Shown piece by piece: positions 37,319 to 46,374 of a DNA stretch of 64,000 bases. The DNA comes from an uncultured Erysipelotrichaceae bacterium. GTDB lineage: Bacteria > Bacillota_I > Bacilli_A > Erysipelotrichales > Erysipelotrichaceae. Each line of letters begins with the position of its first letter. The stretch's first letter is position 1. The notes under the pieces are model-generated. The model was given only the letters and a program-made list of their open reading frames with translations, searched no databases and was not told where the DNA came from. The stretch spans positions 1-64,000 of the forward strand of contig CAMVGT010000003.1 of NCBI GenBank assembly GCA_947167125.1, in the 5' to 3' direction. The position numbers were made by a program, and so were the translations under genes.

Positions 37319-38455
37319 TCAGCGCATTCTGTTTAAAGCACTGTGCATTTTTGTTTTGAATACGGAATCATCGAAGAAGGATGAGAATACATCGATGACA
37401 TTTTTCCGCATGGATTTATAGGATGTTTCATCAGTATGGAGAATCTCTTCCGCAGCCTGTGCGAAATCTTTGACATTGAAGCCGATCTTCTTTTTCTCCA
37501 CAAGATTCCATGTGTCTGCCGGCACATTGTTGATGAGAGGCAGATCATAGGCAAGATAGTCGAGCGACTTCATGGTCAGACCGATGCAGGTGGTATCCCG
37601 CATCATATTGAAGCCGTAATGGCACTGTGCAAAGATCTTTTTCTTTTCTTCTTCATCAAAGACAAGGCCATGGTATTCATACGGAATATTGTTTTCATCC
37701 AGAAGCTTTAACATCCGCTCTCTCTGTTCGCCATCCCCGATGATATGGAAGTTCATGGCAGAACGTTTCTTTACTTCACTCAGAACAGACACAATCGAAT
37801 CCACATCCACGACATTATTGATCGATCCCAGATAAGCAAATGTAATAACTTCGGATGAAACCGGAAGGATTTCCTTTACTTTCTGAGGACGGCAGAGCCA
37901 GAATGTTTCTGTTCTTTCGGAAGGAAGATTATCTTTCAGGATATCTGCGAACAGATCGCACTCGCTCATAATCAGATCGCCGTATTTCATCGATGAATTG
38001 CGGAACCATGCCCAGATGCCGAAAGGAACGGAAAGAATGGTTTTCAGTCCTTTTGTCGGGAAGGATTCCGGCCACATATCGCAAAGGTCAAAGATCAGTT
38101 TGAAAGAAGGATTCTTTTTCCTGTACATGCCGAACTGGCGTGCCATGGAATTGGGCGGAACCATAACATAGCAGAGATCTGCCGGATGTTCCTTCTGGAT
38201 TTTCAGACAGGCTTCGGCGAATTTCATATGCGAGCGGATGCGGGCATAGGAGAAATTCTTTTTATAAGGCATGACTTCGATATACTTCGCGTCTTCTCTT
38301 TTTGTTCTGTATTTTTCTTTATGGAAATGATCAAAATCAGCCAGATAGATTGTGGTCTGATAGCCCTGTTCTTCCAGGACATCGCGCACATATTTCAGTC
38401 TGACTGCATAATCATCATAGACATCAAAGATATAAGCGGTTTTTGTATGAGTCAT
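37319..38455 (-). CDS. Glycosyltransferase family 4/1 (GT-B fold)
   Basis: A 378-residue GT-B glycosyltransferase. The N-terminal half contains FDLCDMWPESF, often seen in capsule and teichoic-acid transferases. The C-terminal half has FAYLGSINNVVD, FHIIGDGEQRERM and the E-x7-E type region GFNMMRDTTCIGLTMKSLDYLAYDLPLI. It overlaps the sugar transferase gene by 4 bp, so it may add the second sugar to the lipid-linked primer. Donor and acceptor are unknown. Confidence 0.85.
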   Translation of the reverse strand: MTHTKTAYIFDVYDDYAVRLKYVRDVLEEQGYQTTIYLADFDHFHKEKYRTKREDAKYIEVMPYKKNFSYARIRSHMKFAEACLKIQKEHPADLCYVMVPPNSMARQFGMYRKKNPSFKLIFDLCDMWPESFPTKGLKTILSVPFGIWAWFRNSSMKYGDLIMSECDLFADILKDNLPSERTETFWLCRPQKVKEILPVSSEVITFAYLGSINNVVDVDSIVSVLSEVKKRSAMNFHIIGDGEQRERMLKLLDENNIPYEYHGLVFDEEEKKKIFAQCHYGFNMMRDTTCIGLTMKSLDYLAYDLPLINNVPADTWNLVEKKKIGFNVKDFAQAAEEILHTDETSYKSMRKNVIDVFSSFFDDSVFKTKMHSALNRMR

Positions 38456-39135
38456 TTCAGGACAGCTCCTACTGTCGCAAACATGGTCTTGATATCATTC
38501 CATAAAGAGAAATTCCGGATGGAATCCAGATTGTATTTCATCTTCTCAGGAAGGATTTCCTCCACATAGGTTTTGTTGGGATCTTCCGCATTTTCCAGAA
38601 GCTCCGCTTCGTCTTTATAAAGAATGGAACATTCGGAAGTGATGCCTGCCGGCAATAACAGTGTTGCCCGCATTTTCGGCGTATACTGCTTTACATATTC
38701 GACTGCTTCCGGACGTGTTCCTACAAAGGACATGGTGCCCTGCAGTACATCGATGACCTGAGGAAGTTCATCCAGTCTTGTCTTTCTTAAAAGATGTCCG
38801 GCTTTTGTGATTCTCGGATCTTCTCCTACGGTTACTGCGGTTCCGATTTTTTCGGCATCCGTGACCATGGTTCTGAATTTATGAATCCGGAATTCTTTTC
38901 CATAGGCGGTCACGCGTCTTTGTCTGTAGAAGACAGGACCTTTGGAGTCAACCTTGATATAGACCGCAATCAGGATCATCGGAATCAGAAGGATAATAAA
39001 AAGGATCACTGCCAGAAGAATGTCGAATATTCTTTTCAGGAAGAGACTGCCTTTTTTCTTTGACAGAAGGTCATAGTATTCCCTGACCTCGGGCTGCCGG
39101 ATCCATTCCGGAATATTTTCCCATTTTCTAAGCAT
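38452..39135 (-). CDS. Initiating sugar transferase (polyprenyl-phosphate, bacterial sugar transferase family)
   Basis: Start at 39135 (MLRKWENIPEW) behind GAGG, 11 bases after the upstream gene stop. The 227-residue protein has one membrane-embedded helix (about 35-57), then the catalytic region with RQRRVTAYGKEFRIHKFRTM, DPRITKAGHLLRKTRLDELPQ and FVGTRPE. These are the hallmarks of monotopic phosphoglycosyl transferases, which move a sugar 1-phosphate from UDP-sugar to undecaprenyl phosphate to start a glycan chain. Next to a DegT aminotransferase, the sugar could be an amino-deoxy sugar. Confidence 0.92.
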   Translation of the reverse strand: MLRKWENIPEWIRQPEVREYYDLLSKKKGSLFLKRIFDILLAVILFIILLIPMILIAVYIKVDSKGPVFYRQRRVTAYGKEFRIHKFRTMVTDAEKIGTAVTVGEDPRITKAGHLLRKTRLDELPQVIDVLQGTMSFVGTRPEAVEYVKQYTPKMRATLLLPAGITSECSILYKDEAELLENAEDPNKTYVEEILPEKMKYNLDSIRNFSLWNDIKTMFATVGAVLK

Positions 39136-39145
39136 GGAGTGATCC

Positions 39146-40357
39146 TCAGAGTTTTTCACTTGTCTCAAGAACTTCCTTGAGCGTGTCAATCACATACTGA
39201 ACGTCCTCATCGGTTAACAATGTATGGAGCGGCAGGGTGATTTCATTCAGATAGTGTCTGTAAGCGTTGGGGAAGCCGGTAATCGACCAGCCCATCTTCT
39301 TGTATGCCGTCATCATCGGCAGCGGCTTGTAGTGTACATTGCACGCAACGCCTTTTTCCGCCATGCGGACGATGATCCGGTTGCGGATCGCCGCGTCGAT
39401 GCCGGGAATGTTGATGATGTAAAGGTGTCCGCTGGAAGCGAAGTCTTCACCGTAATGGGTCAGATGCTGAACGCCCATTTCATCCATTGCCGCATCATAC
39501 TTCGCGATGATTTCTTTTCTTCTTTCAAGCATGCCGGGATAGCGGTCCAGCTGTACCAGACCGATCGCAGCTGTAATGTCTGTCATGTTGAACTTATACC
39601 AGGGTTCGACAATGTCATATTCCCAGCTGCCCATGGTCTTGGACATTGCGTCCTTGGACTGGCCATGCAGGCTCATCAGCTGATACTGATAATACAGATC
39701 GTCATCGGAAATGCCGTCGATGGACTTCCATGTGACACATCCGCCTTCCGCAGTCGTGAAGTTTTTGACCGCATGGAAGGAGAATGAGGAGAAGTCTCCG
39801 ATTTCACCGGTTCTTAAGCCATGCCATTCTGCACCTAATGCATGGGCGCAGTCGCTGACGACAATCACACGGTTCAGTGCTTTCTGAATCGCATTGTCGG
39901 ATGCCCGGAACAGGTCTTTTTTATTTTCGACAGCTTTGTAGATCCGGTCATAATCACAGACGATTCCGCCGAGATCCACAGGAACGATTGCTTTGGTCTT
40001 TTCATTGATCGCAGCTTCCATGGCGTCATAATCCATTTCAAGGCTGTTTTCCTGACAGTCGATAAAACGGATTGTCGCGCCGCAGTGAATCGCGGCTGAC
40101 GCGGATGCGGTGTATGTATATGCAGGAACAATGACTTCATCACCTTCGCCGATGCCGAGCAGACGGAAGGTCAGCTCTTCAGCAGCAGTGCCGGAATTCA
40201 GACAGACCGCGCGGGCAGTATGAAAATATTCAGCGAGGCGCTTTTCGAGAAGTTTCGTGCGGGGACCGGTTGTGATCCAGCCGGAACGCATCGTTTCTGC
40301 GACTTCGCTGATTTCTGCTTCAGTAATGTCAGGCGGGCTGAACAGGATGTTTCTCAT
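39146..40357 (-). CDS. DegT/DnrJ/EryC1/StrS family PLP aminotransferase
   Basis: Start at 40357 (MRNILFSPPDITEAEI), the first ATG after the GGAGG site; the ATG at 40381 lies upstream of it. The 403-residue protein has the fold-type I features LNSGTAAEELTFRLLGIGEGDEVIVPAYTY, DCAHALGAEW and the PLP lysine in SFHAVKNFTTAEGG. Members aminate nucleotide-linked keto sugars to make amino-deoxy sugars. First gene of a leftward operon with the initiating transferase and GT4. The pairing resembles synthesis of 4-amino-6-deoxy sugar primers, but the dehydratase is not in the window. Confidence 0.9.
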   Translation of the reverse strand: MRNILFSPPDITEAEISEVAETMRSGWITTGPRTKLLEKRLAEYFHTARAVCLNSGTAAEELTFRLLGIGEGDEVIVPAYTYTASASAAIHCGATIRFIDCQENSLEMDYDAMEAAINEKTKAIVPVDLGGIVCDYDRIYKAVENKKDLFRASDNAIQKALNRVIVVSDCAHALGAEWHGLRTGEIGDFSSFSFHAVKNFTTAEGGCVTWKSIDGISDDDLYYQYQLMSLHGQSKDAMSKTMGSWEYDIVEPWYKFNMTDITAAIGLVQLDRYPGMLERRKEIIAKYDAAMDEMGVQHLTHYGEDFASSGHLYIINIPGIDAAIRNRIIVRMAEKGVACNVHYKPLPMMTAYKKMGWSITGFPNAYRHYLNEITLPLHTLLTDEDVQYVIDTLKEVLETSEKL

Positions 40358-40551
40358 TGAAATAGTTGCCTCCGGGTTCATTTGTATGAACTCTTTAGTA
40401 TTCTAACATAATACCACCAAAAAGGATAACATGTTGGGGTGATGGGAATGTGAAGGATGGGCATATCTTAATCTATTTTTCTGATTTTTTTCGGGTGAAC
40501 CGCTTTCATCTTCGAAAACATCTGAATCCCGTGCGGAATGTCATGTGATTT

Positions 40552-40559
40552 GGTATGAT
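40552..40559 (+). promoter_or_regulatory. Extended -10 promoter of the rmlD operon
   Basis: The sequence TGG followed by TATGAT (40554-40559) lies about 27 bp before the rmlD ATG. A good -35 box is not seen. The divergent DegT operon starts on the other side of this 228-bp region and has an extended -10 (TGT then TAGAAT) on the minus strand near 40400. Confidence 0.45.
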
Positions 40560-40585
40560 TAGGACAGCCTGAGGTTAATAGACAT

Positions 40586-41500
40586 ATGAAAGTTTTTGTG
40601 ACGGGTACCGGCGGACAGCTGGGCCATGATGTAATGAATGAATTATATAAAAGAGGATATGAAGGCATCGGAAGCGATGTGGCTGAAACATACAGCGGCG
40701 TGCAGGACGGCACGGCTGTGACAAAGATGCCTTATGTACCGCTGGATATCACCGACCGTGAAGCAGTGAGAAAAACACTTCTGGAAATCAAACCGGATGT
40801 GATTGTTCACTGTGCCGCATGGACGGCAGTGGACCTTGCGGAAGATGATGACAAGGTTGAAAAAGTGCGCGCGGTCAATGCCGGCGGCACAAGGAATATC
40901 GCCGAAGCTACGAAGGAACTTGACTGCAAGATGATTTACATTTCCACCGACTATGTATTCGATGGCCAGGGAAATGAACCGTGGAAGCCTGACTGCAAGG
41001 ATTACAAGCCGCTGAATGTCTACGGACAGACGAAGCTGGAAGGTGAGCTTGCGGTTGCGGAACTGCTGGAAAAGTATTTCATCGTGCGCATTGCGTGGGT
41101 ATTCGGCGTCAACGGCTCCAACTTTATCAAGACAATGCTGAGAGTCGGAAAGAATCATGATGAAGTGCGTGTCGTCAATGACCAGTTCGGCACACCGACC
41201 TATACACTGGATTTATCCAGACTGCTTGTCGATATGGCGGAAACTGAGAAGTATGGCTATTATCATGCGACAAATGAAGGCGGCTATATTTCATGGTATG
41301 ACTTCACCTGTGAGATTTATAAGCAGGCAGGCTATACAACAAAGATAACCCCTGTCACAACCGCTGAGTACGGGTTAAGCAAAGCGGTGCGTCCGTTCAA
41401 CAGCAGACTGGACAGATCGAAACTTGCCGAAAGCGGCTTTGAACCGCTGCCTTCCTGGCAGGACGCATTGAGCAGATATCTGAAGGAGATTGAGTATTAA
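40586..41500 (+). CDS. rmlD: dTDP-4-dehydrorhamnose reductase
   Basis: A 304-residue Rossmann-fold reductase. VFVTGTGGQLGHDV binds the cofactor, STDYVFDG precedes the catalytic YGQTKLEGE (Tyr and Lys), and VRIAWVFG and FGTPTYTLDL are family motifs. It catalyses the last step of dTDP-L-rhamnose synthesis. It heads a long rightward glycan operon and is followed by rmlC, but rmlA and rmlB are not in the window and must be elsewhere. Confidence 0.95.
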   Translation: MKVFVTGTGGQLGHDVMNELYKRGYEGIGSDVAETYSGVQDGTAVTKMPYVPLDITDREAVRKTLLEIKPDVIVHCAAWTAVDLAEDDDKVEKVRAVNAGGTRNIAEATKELDCKMIYISTDYVFDGQGNEPWKPDCKDYKPLNVYGQTKLEGELAVAELLEKYFIVRIAWVFGVNGSNFIKTMLRVGKNHDEVRVVNDQFGTPTYTLDLSRLLVDMAETEKYGYYHATNEGGYISWYDFTCEIYKQAGYTTKITPVTTAEYGLSKAVRPFNSRLDRSKLAESGFEPLPSWQDALSRYLKEIEY

Positions 41501-41501
41501 T

Positions 41502-42104
41502 ATGGGACAGATCAAAGTGACAAAGGCCCCGATCGAAGGCCTGTTTGTAATAGAGCCGACCGTTCACGGCGACAGCCGCGGCTATTTCATGGAAACCTAT
41601 AACCAGAATGATATGCATGAAGCAGGTCTGGATATGGTTTTTGTACAGGACAACCAGTCAATGTCGACTAAAGGCGTATTGAGAGGCCTTCATTTCCAAA
41701 AACAGTATCCGCAGGGAAAACTGGTCCGTGTCATCAAAGGAACAGTTTTTGATGTGGCTGTGGATTTAAGAAAAGACAGCGCTACCTATGGAAAATGGTT
41801 CGGCGTTGAACTGAGTGAAGAAAACAAGAAGCAGTTCTATATTTCCGAAGGCTTTGCCCATGGTTTCCTTGTATTAAGCGATACAGCTGAATTCTGCTAT
41901 AAGGTAACAGACTTCTATCATCCCGGCGATGAAGGAGGTCTTGCATGGAATGATCCGGAAATCGGAATCAAGTGGCCGGAAGTTGAAGGAACCTATGACG
42001 GCACATGCGCAGCCGGCGATTATCATCTGAGTGACGGAACACCGCTCAATCTCAGTGACAAAGACCAGAAGTGGCTTGGCTTAAAGGATACATTCAGCTT
42101 CTGA
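41502..42104 (+). CDS. rmlC: dTDP-4-dehydrorhamnose 3,5-epimerase
   Basis: Start at 41502 (MGQIKVTKAPIEGLF), right after the rmlD stop, with AAGGAGA in the end of rmlD. The 200-residue cupin enzyme has the markers HGDSRGYFMETYNQND, FVQDNQSMSTKGVLRGLHFQ (catalytic His), DVAVDLRKDSATYGKW and GFAHGFLVLSDTAEFCYKVTDFYHP. It epimerises C3 and C5 of dTDP-4-keto-6-deoxyglucose. With rmlD it shows the glycan contains L-rhamnose. Confidence 0.95.
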   Translation: MGQIKVTKAPIEGLFVIEPTVHGDSRGYFMETYNQNDMHEAGLDMVFVQDNQSMSTKGVLRGLHFQKQYPQGKLVRVIKGTVFDVAVDLRKDSATYGKWFGVELSEENKKQFYISEGFAHGFLVLSDTAEFCYKVTDFYHPGDEGGLAWNDPEIGIKWPEVEGTYDGTCAAGDYHLSDGTPLNLSDKDQKWLGLKDTFSF

Positions 42105-42111
42105 GGAAAGC

Positions 42112-42909
42112 ATGATGGAACATACATTTGCCATCTGCGCCTATCAGGAGAGTCCGTATCTGGAAGAATGCATTCAGTCATTGCTGAAGCAGGAAATTCC
42201 TTCAAATATCATTCTCTGCACTTCAACGCCGAATGCATATATTGAAGGACTTGCGGAAAAATACGGAATTGAACTGAAAGTGAATCAGCGCAAACCGAAT
42301 ATCGCATCCGACTGGAATTTTGCCTATGCGCAGGCAGAAACGGAATATGTCACCCTGGCACACCAGGATGATATCTATCTGCCGTCTTATTCCAGAACCG
42401 TGATGGAATATTTCCGGGGAAATGACGACGCGCTGATTGCCTTTACAGACTATGGGGAACTGCGTGACGGCGTCAGAACAGATGAAAATACAAATCTGAA
42501 AATCAAAAGGATTCTGCTTGCGCCGATGCACAGCAGACTGCTGTCAAAAACAGTAATGATGAAACGGGGAATTCTTTCTCTTGGCAATCCGGTCTGCTGT
42601 CCGGCAGTCACCTTCCATAAAACAAAGCTTCCTGCCTGTGTATTTACGACAGGCTTCCGTTCGAATGAGGACTGGCATGCCTGGGAACGTCTCAGCCGTC
42701 TGAAAGGATCATTCGGATTCATTCCTTCCATTGGAATGTATCACCGGATTCATGAAGGAAGCGAAACATCCAATATCATCGGCGATAACAGCAGAACAGA
42801 AGAAGATTACGCAATGTTCCGCAAATTCTGGCCTGCACCTGCGGCATATGTTCTCAGCCGCGTCTATGCTTTAAGCGAAAAATCAAACAGTCTGGGGAAG
42901 GAGGATTGA
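42112..42909 (+). CDS. Glycosyltransferase family 2
   Basis: A 265-residue GT-A transferase. The N-terminus FAICAYQESPYLEECIQSLL binds the nucleotide sugar and the metal-binding acidic motif is in LAHQDDIYLPSY. HRIHEGSETSN near the end matches bacterial capsule transferases. No membrane helices, so it acts at the inner membrane face. It starts with two ATG codons in a row (42112, 42115) behind GAGGAAAG, 8 bp after rmlC. It may add rhamnose, but the donor is not determinable. Confidence 0.85.
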   Translation: MMEHTFAICAYQESPYLEECIQSLLKQEIPSNIILCTSTPNAYIEGLAEKYGIELKVNQRKPNIASDWNFAYAQAETEYVTLAHQDDIYLPSYSRTVMEYFRGNDDALIAFTDYGELRDGVRTDENTNLKIKRILLAPMHSRLLSKTVMMKRGILSLGNPVCCPAVTFHKTKLPACVFTTGFRSNEDWHAWERLSRLKGSFGFIPSIGMYHRIHEGSETSNIIGDNSRTEEDYAMFRKFWPAPAAYVLSRVYALSEKSNSLGKED

Positions 42910-42913
42910 AAAA

Positions 42914-43627
42914 GTGAGTATTAAAGTCCTTGTGATTATCCCCGCATACAACGAAGCCGGAAATATTGAGCGGGTGGTCGGAAATCTTGAAAAGAATTAT
43001 CCGCAGCTTGATTATGTTGTCATCAATGACGGCAGCAGAGATGATACGGCAGAAATCTGCCGGAAGAACAGCTTCCATCTGATTGACCAGCCGGTCAACC
43101 TCGGTCTTTCCGGAACATTCCAGACCGGAATCAAATATGCATACAGCCATGGCTATGACGCTGCTGTGCAGTTTGACGGGGATGGCCAGCACCGTCCTGA
43201 ATATATTGAACAGATGGCGGAAGAGATTGAAAAAGGCGCCGATATTGTGATCGGCAGCCGTTTTGTGAATGAAGAAAAGCCGAAGAGTTTAAGAATGTTC
43301 GGCTCCAATATCATTCAGACTCTGATCCGTCTGACATCCGGCAGAAACATCAAGGATCCGACCAGCGGCATGCGCATGTACAGCCGCAGGGTGATGCGGA
43401 TTCTCGCTTTTAATATGAATATGGGACCGGAACCGGATACGGTTGCTTATCTTGCCAGATGCGGCGCAAAGGTAAAGGAAATCCAGGTCATCATGGATGA
43501 AAGAATCGCAGGGGAAAGCTATCTCAATCTTTCCGCAAGCGCACGGTATATGATGGTGATGAGCGTTTCCATTCTTCTGATCGGCGCGTTCAGACCGAAG
43601 ATCAAACTGCAGGAGGGAAGTGTATGA
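42914..43627 (+). CDS. GT2 family polyprenol-phosphate glycosyltransferase (DPM1-like), GTG start
   Basis: A 237-residue GT2 enzyme similar to dolichol/undecaprenyl-phosphate mannosyl transferases: VLVIIPAYNEAGNIERVV, VINDGSRDDT, VQFDGDGQHRPEYI (metal site) and IVIGSRFV. A final hydrophobic segment (YMMVMSVSILLIGAF) may attach it to the membrane. The start is GTG at 42914, nine bases after AGGAGG. Its 3' end overlaps the DUF2304 gene (ATGA). These two families are often adjacent, and the small protein probably assists in lipid-linked sugar handling. Confidence 0.87.
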   Translation: MSIKVLVIIPAYNEAGNIERVVGNLEKNYPQLDYVVINDGSRDDTAEICRKNSFHLIDQPVNLGLSGTFQTGIKYAYSHGYDAAVQFDGDGQHRPEYIEQMAEEIEKGADIVIGSRFVNEEKPKSLRMFGSNIIQTLIRLTSGRNIKDPTSGMRMYSRRVMRILAFNMNMGPEPDTVAYLARCGAKVKEIQVIMDERIAGESYLNLSASARYMMVMSVSILLIGAFRPKIKLQEGSV

Positions 43628-43971
43628 GTCTGACATTCCGGATTCTGCTCATTCTTGCGGCAATATGGGCATTCCGTTTTGTGATTATTGAAATCCGCAA
43701 ATCGAAACTGCAGATCACCGACAGTCTTTCGTGGTTTTTCATCACGCTTGTTTTTATTCTGCTGGCACTGTTTCCGCAGATTGCGGAACATGCGGCAGAA
43801 CTTCTGCATATCCAGTCGCCGGTCAATCTGGTGTATCTGGTTGTCATCGCCATTCTCATTTTCCGCATATTCCTGCTGACTGTCCGTGTGTCCCAGCTTG
43901 ATAACAAGGTCAAGGAATTGACGCAGCGGCTGGCAATTGATGAAACCGATGAAGAGGATGAAAAAAAATGA
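43624..43971 (+). CDS. DUF2304 membrane protein
   Basis: A 115-residue protein with three transmembrane helices (about 4-19, 33-53, 67-88) and a charged coiled tail (VSQLDNKVKELTQRLAIDETDEEDEKK). The conserved IRKSKLQITDSLSWFFITLVFILLALFP is the DUF2304 signature. DUF2304 proteins commonly follow a DPM1-like GT2, as here with a 4-bp overlap, and may be partners for membrane docking or lipid-sugar flipping. It also overlaps licD by 4 bp. Confidence 0.88.
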   Translation: MSLTFRILLILAAIWAFRFVIIEIRKSKLQITDSLSWFFITLVFILLALFPQIAEHAAELLHIQSPVNLVYLVVIAILIFRIFLLTVRVSQLDNKVKELTQRLAIDETDEEDEKK

Positions 43972-44882
43972 GAGAGTATGATGATGTGACACTGAAGCGT
44001 CTGCAGAGCATTGAACTGATGATCGTCAATGATTTCAAGCGTCTGTGCGCAAAACATGATATTCCGTATTTTGCCTTCGCGGGCAGCGGCATCGGCGCAT
44101 TGCGTCATAAAGGATTCATTCCGTGGGATGATGATATCGATATCGGCTTCCTGCGTGAGGATTATGAAGAATTCATCCATTACGCGGATCTTGAAATGTC
44201 CGATAAATATACGGTCATGAATGTTGAACATGATCCGAATTATCCTCTGATGACCACAAGGTGGATGTTAAAGGATACGGTATTTGTTGAAGAAGCATTC
44301 CGTGATGTGAAATGCGAACTGGGCATTTTCCTGGATCTTTATGCATTTGATCAGGTCGCTGATGATCCCAAATTAAGAAAGAAGCAGGGATGGGAGACAT
44401 GGTTCTACAGCCATCTTCTGATTCTGCGCTCGATTCCTTTCCCTGTTCTGATGATGAGCAAGTGGAAGGCAAAGGTGATTCATGCGGCAACTGCGGCTGC
44501 CTATGGCTTACTGACTGTGACAGGTGTTTCCACTAAGAAACTTGCCGCTAAAGCCAAGGCTGCGGCAGTGCGCTATAACAACGGACCGAAAACAAAGCAG
44601 GTCAACTATTTTTTTGATACAGTTCCGGATCTGGATTTATGGGATTATGATGAAATCTTCCCGCTGGTGGAACTGCCGTTTGAAAATACGACACTCACTT
44701 TCCCGAATAATCAGGACCGCTATCTCAGAAAACTGTATGGGGACTATATGACCCTTCCGCCGGTGGAAAAGCGGAAGAATCATTTCCCGCATGCGCTTGA
44801 CTTCGGCATTTACAGAGATGTACCTCTGGAGGATTTAAGAAATCCGGATCTCTATATTGATCCGGCAGATCTGAAACGATGA
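43968..44882 (+). CDS. licD: LicD family phosphotransferase
   Basis: A 304-residue LicD/Fukutin-family protein. LKRLQSIELMIVNDFKRLCAKHDIPYFAFAGSGIGALRHKGFIPWDDDIDIGFLREDYEEF carries the diagnostic HKGFIPWDDDID motif (metal-binding DxD). LicD enzymes transfer phosphocholine from CDP-choline to sugar residues of teichoic acids or other glycans. The gene overlaps both neighbours by 4 bp. Together with the choline kinase/cytidylyltransferase operon 8 kb away, this makes phosphocholine decoration likely, though some LicD relatives transfer other phospho-groups. Confidence 0.92.
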   Translation: MREYDDVTLKRLQSIELMIVNDFKRLCAKHDIPYFAFAGSGIGALRHKGFIPWDDDIDIGFLREDYEEFIHYADLEMSDKYTVMNVEHDPNYPLMTTRWMLKDTVFVEEAFRDVKCELGIFLDLYAFDQVADDPKLRKKQGWETWFYSHLLILRSIPFPVLMMSKWKAKVIHAATAAAYGLLTVTGVSTKKLAAKAKAAAVRYNNGPKTKQVNYFFDTVPDLDLWDYDEIFPLVELPFENTTLTFPNNQDRYLRKLYGDYMTLPPVEKRKNHFPHALDFGIYRDVPLEDLRNPDLYIDPADLKR

Positions 44883-46363
44883 GTGAAGGAAAAGTAAGGG
44901 TTAAAAAGTCAATCACAAGAAACGCAGTGTTGAATACGATCAATACGATCATGACACTGGTTTTTCCTTTGATCACATTTCCGTATTCATCAAGAATTCT
45001 CGGACCGACCGCGATCGGAAAATACAATTTCGGCTCATCCATCATTACCTACTTTGCCTTAATGGCAAATCTTGGCGTTGCATTGTATGCAGTCAGGGAA
45101 GGCGCGAAATACAGGGATGATGAAGAAGCGATCACCCGCTTCTGCAATGAAGTCTTCTCGATCAATATGTATTCCCTGGTCATTTCCTATATCCTTCTGT
45201 TTCTTTCATTGGGCTTTATTGGAAAGCTGCAGCCTTATACGGCTGTCATTCTCATCTTCAGTATGAGAATGATGTTAAACTCACTGAATGTTTACTGGAT
45301 CTATTCGATCTTTGAAGACTTCACCTATACAACGATCGTCAATATGGTGATGCAGGTACTGGCAATCGCGGTGATGTTGTTATTTGTGCATTCGCCTGCC
45401 GATCTCAATATCTATGTATTTTCATCATTGATGGCTTACAGCGGTGCCGGTCTGTTCATGTTTTTCCACAGCCGGAAATATATTAAGCTGCGCTTTATCC
45501 CGAAGCTGAATCTGAAACATCTCAAGCCGATTCTGATCATCTTCTCACTGGAAATCGGAGCAGTCATTTATGTCAGTTCGGATGTAACGCTGCTTGGCTG
45601 GATCGATGGCGATGATGTGACAGGCTTATACAGCACATCAGCCACAATCTACAAGATTATCAAGCAGGTGCTCAACGCGATTGTCATGGTGGTTGTGCCG
45701 CGTTTCTCCTATCATATCGGCAAGTCTCTTGAACCGATGGATCAGGTTGCAGCACTGGAGCACCGGGCAAAAGCGGACAAGCTGGGATCATTATTAGTGA
45801 ATACAATGATCACGATCGGGATTCCTGCTTCGGCAGGTCTGTATATGATGGCGCCGGAAATTGTGACATTATGTGCGGGAAGCGAATTTGCGCCGGCATA
45901 TTCTTCTTTAAGGATTCTCTGCTTCGCAATTCTGTTTGCGGTGCTTGCGACATTCTTCGGGGAATGTGTGCTGATGGCATTCAAGCAGGAAAAGATCTAT
46001 ATGATCGGAACACTTGTGACGGCACTCATCAATGTCGTTCTGAATATCATCCTGATTCCGAAATTCCATGCGGATGCGGCAGCCTTTACAACGGTGGTCG
46101 CTGAATTCATCATGTTGGTGACAACGATTTATTATTCGCGGAAATACTACCGCATTAAAATCGGCTCCCGGGTGATTCCGAGTTCCGTGATCGGAAGTGT
46201 GCTGATTGTGGGAATCTGTTATTTCACAAGACAGTTCATCACAAATGATATTCTGTTTATCTTAACCGGAATGGCAGCGTCCGTTCTTGCGTATCTTGGC
46301 ATATGTATTGGAATGAAAAATGATGCGGTAATGAGTTTTATCCATAAGGATACCGGCATCTGA
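44879..46363 (+). CDS. Wzx-type polysaccharide flippase (MOP/MVF superfamily)
   Basis: A 494-residue protein with about 14 transmembrane helices. The N-terminus RNAVLNTINTIMTLVFPLITFPYSSRILGPTAIGKYNFGSSI is typical of O-antigen/capsule flippases. It would flip the undecaprenyl-linked repeat unit to the outer face. It overlaps licD by 4 bp. A matching Wzy polymerase is not evident in this operon, so the product may be a short glycan or be polymerised by a gene elsewhere. Confidence 0.9.
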   Translation: MSEGKVRVKKSITRNAVLNTINTIMTLVFPLITFPYSSRILGPTAIGKYNFGSSIITYFALMANLGVALYAVREGAKYRDDEEAITRFCNEVFSINMYSLVISYILLFLSLGFIGKLQPYTAVILIFSMRMMLNSLNVYWIYSIFEDFTYTTIVNMVMQVLAIAVMLLFVHSPADLNIYVFSSLMAYSGAGLFMFFHSRKYIKLRFIPKLNLKHLKPILIIFSLEIGAVIYVSSDVTLLGWIDGDDVTGLYSTSATIYKIIKQVLNAIVMVVVPRFSYHIGKSLEPMDQVAALEHRAKADKLGSLLVNTMITIGIPASAGLYMMAPEIVTLCAGSEFAPAYSSLRILCFAILFAVLATFFGECVLMAFKQEKIYMIGTLVTALINVVLNIILIPKFHADAAAFTTVVAEFIMLVTTIYYSRKYYRIKIGSRVIPSSVIGSVLIVGICYFTRQFITNDILFILTGMAASVLAYLGICIGMKNDAVMSFIHKDTGI

Positions 46364-46374
46364 GGAGTTTTGAA

